Assembly: GCF_016863515.1 (NCBI RefSeq)
Contig: NZ_BOPA01000033.1
Location: forward strand, 62,001 to 126,000
Length of the DNA stretch: 64,000 bases
Origin: Micromonospora gifhornensis
Lineage (GTDB): Bacteria; Actinomycetota; Actinomycetes; Mycobacteriales; Micromonosporaceae
Direction: 5' to 3'
Shown in pieces: positions 23,408-34,008 of the stretch. Position 1 is the stretch's first letter. Each line of letters begins with the position of its first letter. The notes under the pieces are model-generated. The model did no database searches and was not told the DNA's origin. It saw nothing but the letters and a program-made list of their open reading frames with translations. Both the position numbers and the translations under genes were made by a program.

Positions 23408-25963
23408 GTGACCACCGCCGACAACCCCATCGACGTGCTGCTCAGCGATGGCCGGACGGTCCAGTTGCGACCGATCCGGCCGTCGGACGCGCCCGCGATC
23501 GTCGCCATGCACTCCCGCTTCTCCGAGCGCACCCGCTACCTGCGCTACTTCTCGCCGTACCCGCGCATCCCCGAACGGGACCTGCAACGGTTCGTCAACG
23601 TCGACCACGTCGACCGGGAGGCGTTCGTGGTGCTGGCCGGCGAGCGGATCGTCGCCGTCGGCCGGTACGAGCGGCTCGGCCCGGCCGCACCCGATGCCGA
23701 GGTCGCCTTCGTGGTGGAGGACGCCTACCAGGGGCGGGGCATCGGTTCGGTGTTGCTGGAGCACCTGGCCGACGCCGCCCGGCGGGCCGGCATCGTCAAC
23801 TTCGTCGCCGAGGTGCTGCCGGCCAACGGCGCCATGTTGCGGGTCTTCGCCGACTTCGGCTACCAGTTGCAACGGCAGTTCGCCGACGGCGTGGTGCACC
23901 TGACCTTCCCGATCGCTCCCACCGAGGCGACCCTGGAGGTGCAGCGCGGCAGGGAGCAGCGCACCGAGGCCCGGTCCATCGCCCGGCTGCTCGCCCCGCG
24001 CGGTGTCGTCGTCTACGGGGCCAGCGCCACCGGCCAGGGCGTCGGCGCGGCGGTGCTCGGGCACCTGCGCGACGGCGGTTTCACCGGTTCCGTGGTGCCG
24101 GTGCATCCGACCGCCGTCCGGGTCGCCGGGCTGCCCGCGTACCCGTCGGCGGCCGACGCGGGGCTGCCGGTCGACCTGGCGGTGGTGGCGGTGCCACCGG
24201 AGTCCGCGCCCGAGGTGGTCGCGGACGCGGCCAAGGCCGGCGTGCACGGCCTGGTGGTCATCTCCGCAGGCTTCGCCGAGTCCGGTGTCGAGGGGGCCGC
24301 CGCGCAGCGTGCCCTGGTCCGCGCGGCCCACGCCGCGGGCATGCGGGTGATCGGCCCGAACTGCCTGGGGGTGGCGAACACCGACCCGACCGTACGCCTC
24401 AACGCCACGCTCGCCCCGCGCCTGCCGGTGCCCGGCCGGGTCGGCATCTTCAGCCAGTCGGGCGCGTTCGGGGTGGCCCTGCTGGCCGAGGCGGATCGGC
24501 GTGGCCTGGGCCTGTCCAGCTTCGTCTCGGCCGGTAACCGGGCCGACGTCTCCGGCAACGACCTGTTGCAGTACTGGCAGGACGACCCGGCCACTGACGT
24601 GATCATGTTGTATCTGGAGACCTTCGGTAACCCGCGCAAGTTCGCCCGGCTGGCTCGGCGGATCGGTCGGGACAAGCCGGTGGTGGCGTTGGCCTCCCCG
24701 GCACGTCCGCCCGGCGTGGGTGACACGGTCGGCCCGGACGAGGCGGCGGTGAGCGCGCTGTTCGCGCAGTCCGGGGTGATCCGGGTCGACACCGTGGCCG
24801 AGCTGCTCGACGTCGGGGTGCTGCTGGCCAACCAGCCGCTGCCGGCCGGTGACCGGGTCGGCATCGTCGGCAACTCCTCGGCGTTGACCGGGCTGGCGGC
24901 GACCGCCTGCGCGGCCGCCGGGTTGACCGTCGCGGCGGGATATCCCCGGGACGTCGGCCCGCAGGCCAGCGCGATCGAGTTCGCCGAGGCGCTGACCGCC
25001 GCCGCCGCGGACGAGAGCGTCGACGCGCTGGTGGCGCTCTTCGCGCCCCCGCTGCCCGGTCAGATCATCGGCACCGAGGCGGATTTCGCGGCCGCCCTGC
25101 CTGCGGCGTTGACCGCCGACAAGCCTGCGGTGGCGACCTTCCTGGTCGGTCGGGCGCCGGCGGGAGTGCCCTCGTACCCGAGTGTGGAGGAGGCGGTCCG
25201 CGCACTCGCCCGGGTCACCGCGTACGCCGACTGGCTGCGTCGACCGCCCGGGATGTTGCCTGAGCTGGCCGATGTCGACCCGATCGCGGCGCAGGCGGCG
25301 GTGCGCAGCGACGGGGTCGACGGCGATGCCCTGCTCGCCGCCTACGGCATCGAGGTGGTCGAGTCGGTGTCGGTCGGTTCGGCGGACGAGGCGGTCGAGG
25401 CGGCGACCCGGCTCGGGTTCCCGGTGGCGTTGAAGGTGGCCGCCAGCGGGCTGCGACACCGGCTCGACCTCGGTGCGGTCCGGCTCGACCTGGCCGACGA
25501 CGCCGCCGTACGCCGCACGTACGCGGAACTGGCGGCGGCGTTCGGCGCGGACGTCCTGGTGCAGCCGATGGTCCCGCCCGGGGTGGCCTGCGTGGTCGAG
25601 TTGGTGGAGGATCCGGCGTTCGGTCCGGTCGTCGGGTTCGGGCTCGGTGGGGTCGCCACCGAGTTGCTCGGCGACCGGGCCTGGCGGGCCGTGCCGTTGA
25701 CCGACCGCGATGCCGCCGAGTTGGTGGACGCACCGCGCGCGGCACCGCTGTTGCACGGGCACCGGGGGGCCGAACCGGTGGACCGGGCGGCCCTGGCCGA
25801 CCTGCTGGTGCGGGTCGGGCGGCTGGCCGACGAACAGCCTCGGGTCCGTTCCCTGACCCTGAATCCGGTGTTGGCCCGCCCGGACGGCTTGTCGGTGCTG
25901 CACGCCAGTGTCAGGGTGGGCTCCGCTGTCGCCCGCCCCGACACCGGCCCCCGTCGTCTGTGA
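23408..25963 (+). CDS. Protein lysine acetyltransferase Pat-like (GNAT plus ADP-forming acyl-CoA synthetase domains)
   Basis: 851 residues. The GNAT domain comes first (about 1-170, acetyl-CoA loop QGRGIG at 108-113). An NDP-forming acyl-CoA synthetase-like unit follows: CoA-binding domain (about 195-330), succinyl-CoA-ligase-like domains (about 340-480), and a C-terminal ATP-grasp domain (about 635-851). This order matches Pat-type protein acetyltransferases of Streptomyces and relatives, in which the synthetase part is regulatory rather than catalytic. GTG 23408 lies 16 nt after acuC. Likely substrate: acetyl-CoA synthetase. Confidence 0.9.
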   Translation: MTTADNPIDVLLSDGRTVQLRPIRPSDAPAIVAMHSRFSERTRYLRYFSPYPRIPERDLQRFVNVDHVDREAFVVLAGERIVAVGRYERLGPAAPDAEVAFVVEDAYQGRGIGSVLLEHLADAARRAGIVNFVAEVLPANGAMLRVFADFGYQLQRQFADGVVHLTFPIAPTEATLEVQRGREQRTEARSIARLLAPRGVVVYGASATGQGVGAAVLGHLRDGGFTGSVVPVHPTAVRVAGLPAYPSAADAGLPVDLAVVAVPPESAPEVVADAAKAGVHGLVVISAGFAESGVEGAAAQRALVRAAHAAGMRVIGPNCLGVANTDPTVRLNATLAPRLPVPGRVGIFSQSGAFGVALLAEADRRGLGLSSFVSAGNRADVSGNDLLQYWQDDPATDVIMLYLETFGNPRKFARLARRIGRDKPVVALASPARPPGVGDTVGPDEAAVSALFAQSGVIRVDTVAELLDVGVLLANQPLPAGDRVGIVGNSSALTGLAATACAAAGLTVAAGYPRDVGPQASAIEFAEALTAAAADESVDALVALFAPPLPGQIIGTEADFAAALPAALTADKPAVATFLVGRAPAGVPSYPSVEEAVRALARVTAYADWLRRPPGMLPELADVDPIAAQAAVRSDGVDGDALLAAYGIEVVESVSVGSADEAVEAATRLGFPVALKVAASGLRHRLDLGAVRLDLADDAAVRRTYAELAAAFGADVLVQPMVPPGVACVVELVEDPAFGPVVGFGLGGVATELLGDRAWRAVPLTDRDAAELVDAPRAAPLLHGHRGAEPVDRAALADLLVRVGRLADEQPRVRSLTLNPVLARPDGLSVLHASVRVGSAVARPDTGPRRL

Positions 25964-26001
25964 AGCGGGAGGCAGGGCCGCCCGCTCGTCGGCGTCGCCG
26001 A

Positions 26002-26018
26002 GGCCCGTGATGCGGGCC
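26002..26018. terminator. Small hairpin between converging genes
   Basis: GGCCCG-TGATG-CGGGCC, a 6-bp stem in the 71-nt gap between the Pat-like gene and the VOC gene. Weaker than the other junction hairpins. Confidence 0.4.
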
Positions 26019-26034
26019 GCCGGTGTCGGATCGA

Positions 26035-26442
26035 TCAGGCCCGGCTGGAGATCTGTTGCACCGCCCAGGCGTTGCCGTCCGGGTCCGCGAAGTGGATGAA
26101 GCCGACATTGTCCAGCGGGTCCGGTACCGGCCGAGGATTCTCGCCCATCACCTGGATCTCGCTGACCTCGACGCCGCGTTCGAGCAGTTGGGTCCGCGCC
26201 TTGTGCAGGTCCGGTACGACGAGCTGGAGCCCTTTCAGCGACCCCGGCGGCATCTGCGGCACCGCGCCCTTGCCGATCACGATCGAGCAGCCGGAGCCGG
26301 GCGGGGTCAACTGCACGAGTCGGATGTCGTCGTTGACCACGGTGTCGTGGTCGACTGTGAAGCCGAGTTGGTCGGCGTAGAACGCCTTGGCCCGGTCAAG
26401 GTCCGAGACCGGTACGACCACCACTTCAAGTGTCCAGTTCAT
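26035..26442 (-). CDS. VOC (glyoxalase/bleomycin resistance fold) protein
   Basis: 135 residues. One vicinal-oxygen-chelate domain, with VVVPVSDLDRAKAFYADQLGF at the start and GFIHFADPDGNAWAVQQ at the end, carrying potential metal ligands. Substrate unknown. ATG 26442 overlaps the SRPBCC stop by 4 nt (ATGA). It is the third gene of an arsR operon. The ArsR-SRPBCC-VOC combination is recurrent in actinobacteria, often called a stress or detoxification unit without proof. Confidence 0.9.
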   Translation of the reverse strand: MNWTLEVVVVPVSDLDRAKAFYADQLGFTVDHDTVVNDDIRLVQLTPPGSGCSIVIGKGAVPQMPPGSLKGLQLVVPDLHKARTQLLERGVEVSEIQVMGENPRPVPDPLDNVGFIHFADPDGNAWAVQQISSRA

Positions 26443-26930
26443 AGCTCTGCTCCTGGTGTCGTCGCCAGCAGTTCGGCGAGTCGGATGTAGCTCTCGGTGA
26501 TGCCGCGAGCCATCGGGTAGCGCAGGGCGGTGTCCCGCCCGCCGGGGGTGGCGAAGCGCAACGTGGTGGTCACCGTGGTGCGCCCGGCCAGCTCGGTGAA
26601 TTCCTGGTCGACCACGGTCTCGCCGGGGTACGACTGATCGTCGAACAGTTCGGTGTAGACCAACCGGTGGGGCGGCTCGATCTGCCGGTAGTGCCCACTC
26701 TGACCCATCAGTTGCCCGGCGGGCCCTTGGGAGACGAATCGCCACTGCCCGCCGATCCGCAGGTCCACCTGGCACTCCACCAGCCGCCAGCCGCGCGCGC
26801 CGTACCAGCGGACCAGCAACTCGGGGCGGGTGAAGGCGGCGAACACCAGCCGCGCGGGGGCGTCGAACATCCGGCTGAGCACGATCTCCCGATCGCCGGG
26901 GGTGTCGACCACGAGGTGATCGTCGATCAT
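26439..26930 (-). CDS. SRPBCC (AHSA1-like) domain protein
   Basis: 163 residues of the START/Bet v 1-like fold. AHSA1-type landmarks are EIVLSRMFDAPARLVFAAFTRPELLVRWYG near the N-terminus and a C-terminal amphipathic helix. The fold binds hydrophobic ligands; the ligand here is unknown. ATG 26930 overlaps the arsR stop by 4 nt, and its own stop overlaps the VOC start, so the three genes are translationally coupled. Confidence 0.9.
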   Translation of the reverse strand: MIDDHLVVDTPGDREIVLSRMFDAPARLVFAAFTRPELLVRWYGARGWRLVECQVDLRIGGQWRFVSQGPAGQLMGQSGHYRQIEPPHRLVYTELFDDQSYPGETVVDQEFTELAGRTTVTTTLRFATPGGRDTALRYPMARGITESYIRLAELLATTPGAEL

Positions 26931-27301
26931 GCCCGGTCGTCGCCTTCCGCCTCGGCCGGCTCGCTGGCCGCGGTCTCCTCGGCCGCGCGTAGCTCGTCGA
27001 GCAGGTTGTCGAGGCGTTGGTAGGACTCCGCCCAGTGATCGCGGTACGCCGCGAGCCAGGCGGTGGCCTCCTGCAGCGGGCCTGCGTTCAGTCGGCACGG
27101 GCGTCGCTGGGCCGACCGACCTCGGCTGATCAGGCCGGCCCGTTCCAGCACCCGGAGGTGTTTGGAGATCGCCGGTTGACTCATCGCGAAGGGTGCGGCG
27201 AGTTCGGTGACTGTCGCTTCGCCGGTTGCCAGGCGCGCGAGGATGGCGCGTCGGGTCGGGTCTGCCAGGGCCGCGAAGGTGGCGTCCAGGTCGGTGTGCA
27301 C
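26927..27301 (-). CDS. ArsR-family transcriptional regulator
   Basis: 124 residues. Winged-helix regulator: DATFAALADPTRRAILARLATGEATVTELAAPFAMSQPAISKHLRVLERAGLI covers the DNA-binding core. The metal-binding ELCVCDL motif of ArsR/SmtB is missing, so this belongs to the metal-independent group usually paired with SRPBCC genes. GTG 27301 is preceded by GAGAGG about 9 nt upstream. Two tandem palindromes cover the promoter, suggesting autorepression. The acidic tail is disordered. Confidence 0.93.
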   Translation of the reverse strand: MHTDLDATFAALADPTRRAILARLATGEATVTELAAPFAMSQPAISKHLRVLERAGLISRGRSAQRRPCRLNAGPLQEATAWLAAYRDHWAESYQRLDNLLDELRAAEETAASEPAEAEGDDRA

Positions 27302-27304
27302 GCT

Positions 27305-27337
27305 GTATAACCTCTCGGTTTTATAACCAAGAGGTTT
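27305..27337. promoter_or_regulatory. Tandem ArsR operator overlapping the arsR promoter
   Basis: Two palindromes of form AACC-N4-GGTT, at 27309-27320 and 27325-27336, lie 16 bp apart, with TATAACC repeated in front of each. An AT-rich TATAAA (on the minus strand) between them is a plausible -10 box. The arrangement is typical of repressor dimers covering a promoter on adjacent helical turns. Confidence 0.6.
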
Positions 27338-27377
27338 CTATCCGACTCGATCGGGCCGCGTCAAGCCGACACGACGA

Positions 27378-27410
27378 ATGTCGGCCCCGGCGAACCGCCG
27401 GGGCCGACAT
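27378..27410. terminator. Terminator of the sigma factor gene
   Basis: 14-bp perfect stem ATGTCGGCCCCGGC with its complement and a GAACC loop, 20 nt beyond the stop of the minus-strand sigma gene. Confidence 0.8.
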
Positions 27411-27430
27411 CGCAACTCACCTGACCGAAG

Positions 27431-28438
<1,008 letters not shown>

Positions 28439-28673
28439 CTCCGTCTCCCCGTTTCGTCCGTGCGGTGTTGCGTGGCCAGTTCTGCCGGTGACACACAGCT
28501 TGGCGGTCGGGGCGTAAAACGGGAGTGAGGCGATCACGAACCTGACAATCCGGAGTCCGGCCGGGTTGGTCGATTCACCCGGTTCGGGTTGCCGACTCCG
28601 GTTACCGTGCCTGCGGCCGGCCGACAGGCGGTCCGCCGGGGATGGACACGACAGTCAAGCGACGGAGGCAACT

Positions 28674-29462
28674 GTGGTCTTCAAGCGGCTCATGCAGGCG
28701 ATGGGAGTCGGTGGCCCGGCAGTGGAGACGGTGCTGGCGAATCCGAACTGTCGACCGGGGGGCCAGCTGGAGGGCGCCGTCACGGTCACCGGCGGTGACC
28801 ACGCGGTGGACATCTCGTACGTGGCGCTGGGGTTGATGACCCGCGTCGAGGTGGAGAGCGGCGACAACGAGTACGCGACCAATCAGGAGTTCCAGCGGCA
28901 GCACGTCACCGGGGCGTTCCGGCTCGAAGCCGGGCAACGTCACGACATTCCGTTCCGCTTCGACGTGCCCTGGGAAACCCCGGTGACCGAGCTGTACGGA
29001 CGACACCTGGCCGGGATGACCATGGGACTGCGTACGGAGCTGGAGGTGGCTCGGGCGGTCGACTCCAGTGACCTGGACGCGGTGGCGGTGCACCCGCTGC
29101 CGGCCCAGGAACGGCTGCTGGAGGCGCTACTGCGGCTGGGCTTCCGGTTCGCCCGCGCCGACGTGGAACGGGGGCACATCTACGGCGTCCACCAGACGCT
29201 GCCGTTCTACCAGGAGATCGAGTTCTATCCGGCACCGCAGTACGCCGGCGCGATGAACCAACTGGAGGTCACCTTCATCGCCGATCCCCGACAGTTGCAG
29301 GTGGTGTTGGAGCTGGACAAGCGCGGCGGGCTGTTCACCGAGGGCCGGGACGTCTTCGGCCGGTTCACCATGGACTACGCGACCCTGGACCAGACCGACT
29401 GGGCCGCCCAGCTCGACGGTTGGCTGCGCCAGTCCCTGCAACGCCGGGGCCTGTTCGGCTGA
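28674..29462 (+). CDS. spo0M: Sporulation-control protein Spo0M
   Basis: 262 residues of the Spo0M family with an arrestin-like double beta-sandwich (VVFKRLMQAMGVGGPAVETVL, then LEGAVTVTGGDHAVDISYVALGLMTRVEVESGD). In Bacillus, Spo0M affects entry into sporulation and cell division. GTG 28674 has GGAGG 5-6 nt upstream and gives the family start; an in-frame upstream start at 28566 would add a non-conserved stretch. Divergent from the sigma factor gene by 235 bp. Confidence 0.92.
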   Translation: MVFKRLMQAMGVGGPAVETVLANPNCRPGGQLEGAVTVTGGDHAVDISYVALGLMTRVEVESGDNEYATNQEFQRQHVTGAFRLEAGQRHDIPFRFDVPWETPVTELYGRHLAGMTMGLRTELEVARAVDSSDLDAVAVHPLPAQERLLEALLRLGFRFARADVERGHIYGVHQTLPFYQEIEFYPAPQYAGAMNQLEVTFIADPRQLQVVLELDKRGGLFTEGRDVFGRFTMDYATLDQTDWAAQLDGWLRQSLQRRGLFG

Positions 29463-29466
29463 CCTG

Positions 29467-29512
29467 CCGGACCGCCCCACCGCGCCGGTCCGGACCGCCC
29501 CACCGCGCCGAT
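29467..29512. repeat. 23-bp tandem repeat
   Basis: Two units beginning CCGGACCGCCCCACCGCGCC (29467 and 29490), differing at the last bases, with a degenerate third unit after 29513. They fill the gap between the converging spo0M and dtd genes; no simple terminator stem is seen. Confidence 0.75.
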
Positions 29513-29552
29513 GCGGGCCGCCCTCACCGCGCGGATGGGGGCGGCCCGGTCG

Positions 29553-29975
29553 TCAGAGGTCGAGCAGGATGGTGCGGGGACCCACGTTGACGCTCTCCAC
29601 AAGCATGTGCGCCCGGAAACGACCGGTGTGGACCGGTGCGCCACGGTGCCGCAGCGCCTCGACCACCGCGTCGACAAGCGGTTCGGCCACCTCGGCCGGG
29701 GCCGCCGCGGTCCAGGAAGGGCGGCGGCCCTTGCGGGCGTCGCCGTACAGGGTGAACTGGCTGACCACCAGGATCGGTGCGGCGACCTCGGCGGCGGAGC
29801 GTTCGTCGTCGAGGATCCGCAGCTCGTGCACCTTGCGCGCCATCGTCCGGGCGGTCTCGACGGTGTCGGTGTGGGTCACCCCGAGCAGCACCAGCAGCCC
29901 GTCGGTGATCGCACCGACCACCTCGCCGTCGACCGTGACGCTGGCCCGGCCGACGGTCTGCACCACCGCGCGCAC
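29553..29975 (-). CDS. dtd: D-aminoacyl-tRNA deacylase Dtd
   Basis: 140 residues. Hydrolyses D-aminoacyl-tRNAs (and glycyl-tRNA-Ala) to protect translation. The active-site signatures SQFTLYGD and GRFRAHM are present, and the length is typical. The start is GTG 29975. The upstream methyltransferase stop shares one base with it (TAGTG), so the pair is coupled. Confidence 0.96.
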   Translation of the reverse strand: MRAVVQTVGRASVTVDGEVVGAITDGLLVLLGVTHTDTVETARTMARKVHELRILDDERSAAEVAAPILVVSQFTLYGDARKGRRPSWTAAAPAEVAEPLVDAVVEALRHRGAPVHTGRFRAHMLVESVNVGPRTILLDL

Positions 29976-31459
29976 TACGCCTCCACCGGCTCGATGAAGC
30001 CCCGCTCCACCAGGTGCGCCACGATCGGGCCGGCGGCTTCGGCCAACTCGTCGACGGTGACGTCGTGCGCGACGGCGAGCAGCGCTAGTTGGTCCCGCAG
30101 CGGCAGCCGCCCGTCGGCCCCGCCGACCAGGGCCAGCACCAGCGGGTCGATCTCCTCGCTCCAGCGCAGCCCGTGCGGCATGTCCAGGACCTGGCGATCC
30201 ACCCCCCAGCCGTCCTCGCCCATGGTGGCCTCCTGGTGCAGTCGCAGCCCTTCGGCGGCGCGGTAGCGGGCGGCCAGCACGCCGTCGGTGCCCTGCTCGC
30301 GCAGCCAGTCCTGCCGGTCGAACCAGGTGGCGATGCGATCACCCATCGGTGCCTGCACCCGCTGGCGCAGATCCTCGACCCGAAGTACCGGGTCGTCGTG
30401 GCCACTGCGGCGCAGCGAGACGATGCCGAAGCCGATCGCCTCCACCTTGTGCGCGTCGAACCAGTCCAGCCAGTCGGCCATCCGCTGCGGGTCGGCGACG
30501 TCACCGACGTCGGTGAGCCACAGGTTGACGTACGCCATCGGGTCGGCGACCTCGCGTTGGACGACCCACGCGTCCAGCCCGGTACCGGCGAACCAACCGG
30601 TCACCCGCTCGGCCCAGTCCTCGCCGGTCACGTGCACCCAGTTGGCCAGGTACTGCATGGTGCCGCCCTCGGTGAGCAGGGTCGGCGCGGCGGCGGCCAG
30701 TTCGACGCCGATCGCGTCGCCGACCCGGCCGGAGTCGCGGTACACGTGGGTGGTGATGCCCGGTCCGACCACGAAGGGCGGATTGCTCACCACCAGGTCG
30801 AAGCGGCGGCCCGCCACCGGCGCGACCATGTCGCCGCGCAGCAGTTCCCAGTCCTGACCGTTGAGGGCGGCGGTGGTGGCGGCGAAGCGCAGCGCCCGCC
30901 GCGAGACGTCGGTGGCGGTGACCTGCCGCGCGTGGGTGCTCAGGTGCAGCGCCTGCACCCCGGACCCGGTGCCCAGGTCGAGCGCGGTGTCCACCGGCCG
31001 GCGGACGGCAGCGCCGATCATGGTCTGGGTGGCCCCACCGATGCCCAGCACGTGCTCGGCGTGCAGCGGACGGCCGGGTCGGGCGCTGGCGGGTACGTCC
31101 GCCAGGACCCACCAGTCGTCGGCGTACGGCTCCAGGTCCAGGCCCATCCGCAGCCCGTCGCCGTGCCGCTCGACCAGCCCGGCCTCCAGCGCCTCGGTGA
31201 TCGTCAGGGGTGCGAGCGCCGCCGCCACGGCCGCCTCCGGTTCGGTCTGCTCGCAGATGAACACCCGGATCAGGGTGGCGAGCGGATCCCGGTCGGTGGT
31301 GGCGCGCAGCGCGGCCCGGAAGTCGTTGCGGGCCACCCCGCTGGTGGCTACCGGACCGAGCCGGGTGGCGATGCCGTTGGCGGTGAAGTCGGCGTTGGTC
31401 AACGCGGTCCGCAGCGCGTCGACGCCGGCGGGGGAGAGCAGCATGTCGTGTCCGTCCAC
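29975..31459 (-). CDS. N5-glutamine/HemK-like class I methyltransferase with N-terminal DUF7059-type domain
   Basis: 494 residues. An all-helical N-terminal region (about 1-140) precedes a Rossmann methyltransferase with DLGTGSG at 161-167 and the NPPF catalytic motif at 226-229, which marks enzymes that methylate amide or exocyclic nitrogens. A C-terminal part of about 200 residues resembles a winged-helix/accessory region. Target unknown (protein Gln or nucleic acid base). GTG 31459 is preferred because CAGGAT lies 6 nt upstream in a leaderless pattern; ATG 31510 is an alternative. Operon with dtd. Confidence 0.85.
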   Translation of the reverse strand: MDGHDMLLSPAGVDALRTALTNADFTANGIATRLGPVATSGVARNDFRAALRATTDRDPLATLIRVFICEQTEPEAAVAAALAPLTITEALEAGLVERHGDGLRMGLDLEPYADDWWVLADVPASARPGRPLHAEHVLGIGGATQTMIGAAVRRPVDTALDLGTGSGVQALHLSTHARQVTATDVSRRALRFAATTAALNGQDWELLRGDMVAPVAGRRFDLVVSNPPFVVGPGITTHVYRDSGRVGDAIGVELAAAAPTLLTEGGTMQYLANWVHVTGEDWAERVTGWFAGTGLDAWVVQREVADPMAYVNLWLTDVGDVADPQRMADWLDWFDAHKVEAIGFGIVSLRRSGHDDPVLRVEDLRQRVQAPMGDRIATWFDRQDWLREQGTDGVLAARYRAAEGLRLHQEATMGEDGWGVDRQVLDMPHGLRWSEEIDPLVLALVGGADGRLPLRDQLALLAVAHDVTVDELAEAAGPIVAHLVERGFIEPVEA

Positions 31460-31519
31460 GCTGTCATCCTGCCTGGTCGCACCGGGCCCGACCGCTAGCA
31501 CCCGTGACATGGGAAGTCA

Positions 31520-31550
31520 ATCGATGCACATCTCTGTTATATCCATCGAT
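31520..31550. promoter_or_regulatory. Inverted repeat in the subtilisin promoter region
   Basis: ATCGATG (31520-31526) and CATCGAT (31544-31550) flank an AT-rich 17-bp spacer with TTATAT. This is the only AT-rich patch between the divergent methyltransferase and protease genes, so it is probably a promoter with an operator. No regulator is identified. Confidence 0.35.
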
Positions 31551-31638
31551 ATGCCGCTAGCATCTCCTGCAACTCAGTCCACGGGCACACCGTCCGGCCA
31601 GAAGCCCGGTCGGCTGCCCAGGTAAGGGAGGCAAGACG

Positions 31639-32859
<1,221 letters not shown>

Positions 32860-32873
32860 CCCTGACCTGAACC

Positions 32874-32904
32874 CGGCCCGGCGGATCACCGATCCGCCGG
32901 GCCG
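32874..32904. terminator. Bidirectional terminator
   Basis: 14-bp perfect stem CGGCCCGGCGGATC / GATCCGCCGGGCCG with an ACC loop, between the protease stop and the converging ABC ATPase stop. Confidence 0.85.
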
Positions 32905-32906
32905 CT

Positions 32907-33974
32907 TCACGCCGCCAGGTCGACCAGCACCGAGGTGGTCGAAGTGGTCTGGGCCGGGAAGGCCCGCGCCGGCCCGTCGACGTGCACCGTCACCTGACCG
33001 CCCACCGGGCAGGCGGCACCGCCGTCGAGGATCCGCGCGGTGATCCGGGTGCCGTCGGCCAACCGGAGCCCGATCAACGCGTCATGCCCGTGAAAGTCGT
33101 GTCGCAGGACGCTGGCGGTGACCCCGGCCGAGCCGGCGACGACGCGCACCTGCTCCGGGCGGACCAGCACGGTGACCGGGCCGTCGGTCACCGGTCCGGT
33201 CACCGGCAGCACGCCGAGCGCGGTCCGGGCGCTGCCCTGTTCGACGACCGCGGGCAGCAGCACCGCGTCGCCGACGAACCCGGCCACCCACGCGTCGACC
33301 GGCTCGCGGTAGACCGCGGTCGGCGCGCCGGCCTGGATCACCCGCCCGTCGCGGAGCACCACCACCTTGTCGGCCACCGACAGCGCCTCGCCCTGGTCGT
33401 GGGTCACCAACACGCCTGTCGCGCCGTCGGCGCGCAACGCCTCACGTACGTCGTGCCGCAGTCCGGCCCGCAGGCCCGCATCGAGGGCGCTGAACGGCTC
33501 GTCCAGCAGCACCACCGACGGTCGCGGCGCCAGCGCCCGGGCCACCGCCACCCGCTGCTGCTGCCCGCCGGAGAGCTGATGCGGCATCCGGGCGCCGTAG
33601 CCGGCGAGCCCGACCAGCGTCAGCACCTCCTCGACCCGGTCGGATCGCCGCGTGGCGCGGTCCAGGCCGTAGCCGACGTTGTCCGCCACGCTCAGATGCG
33701 GGAAGAGCGCGCCCTCCTGGGGCACCACCGCGATGTTGCGGCGGTGCGCCGGCAGGTGCCGCCCACCGCCCGCCACCCGGCTGCCGTCGATCAGGATCTC
33801 CCCGGCGTCGATCCGTTCGAAGCCGGCGAGGCAGCGCAGCAGCGTGGTCTTGCCGCAGCCGGAGGGCCCGAGCACGGCGGTCAGCTGGCCGGAAGGCACC
33901 GTGACGTCCACCCCGGCCAGCGCGGTGACCTGCCCGTACCGCTTGACCACTCCGCTGAGCACGACCTCGCTCAT
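32907..33974 (-). CDS. Fe3+ ABC transporter, ATP-binding protein (FbpC type)
   Basis: 355 residues. Nucleotide-binding subunit of a periplasmic-binding-protein-type importer. Walker A GPSGCGKTT is at 36-44; MPHQLSGGQQQRVAVARALA is the signature motif; VVLLDEP is Walker B. A C-terminal TOBE-like regulatory region covers about 240-355. ATG 33974 has GGAGGG upstream. Order on the minus strand is binding protein, permease, ATPase, with 34 nt before this gene. Iron is inferred from the Fut/Fbp-like partner proteins and the IdeR box. Confidence 0.92.
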   Translation of the reverse strand: MSEVVLSGVVKRYGQVTALAGVDVTVPSGQLTAVLGPSGCGKTTLLRCLAGFERIDAGEILIDGSRVAGGGRHLPAHRRNIAVVPQEGALFPHLSVADNVGYGLDRATRRSDRVEEVLTLVGLAGYGARMPHQLSGGQQQRVAVARALAPRPSVVLLDEPFSALDAGLRAGLRHDVREALRADGATGVLVTHDQGEALSVADKVVVLRDGRVIQAGAPTAVYREPVDAWVAGFVGDAVLLPAVVEQGSARTALGVLPVTGPVTDGPVTVLVRPEQVRVVAGSAGVTASVLRHDFHGHDALIGLRLADGTRITARILDGGAACPVGGQVTVHVDGPARAFPAQTTSTTSVLVDLAA

Positions 33975-34008
33975 GCCGGCCCTCCACTGAGTTGATGATG
34001 TGTTCTGC

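Noticed and set aside
22958..25903. 981-codon open frame on the minus strand
   Set aside because: Antisense to acuC and the Pat-like gene; the translation is Arg/His/Gly/Gln-rich without motifs, while the plus strand encodes clear domains.
27304..27309. TGTATA (TATACA on the minus strand) as arsR -10 box
   Set aside because: It ends only 2 nt from the GTG, which would place the transcription start inside the gene; the TATAAA further upstream together with GAGAGG fits better.
28566..28673. Longer N-terminus for Spo0M from 28566
   Set aside because: The added residues are unlike the family, and GTG 28674 has a good GGAGG site.
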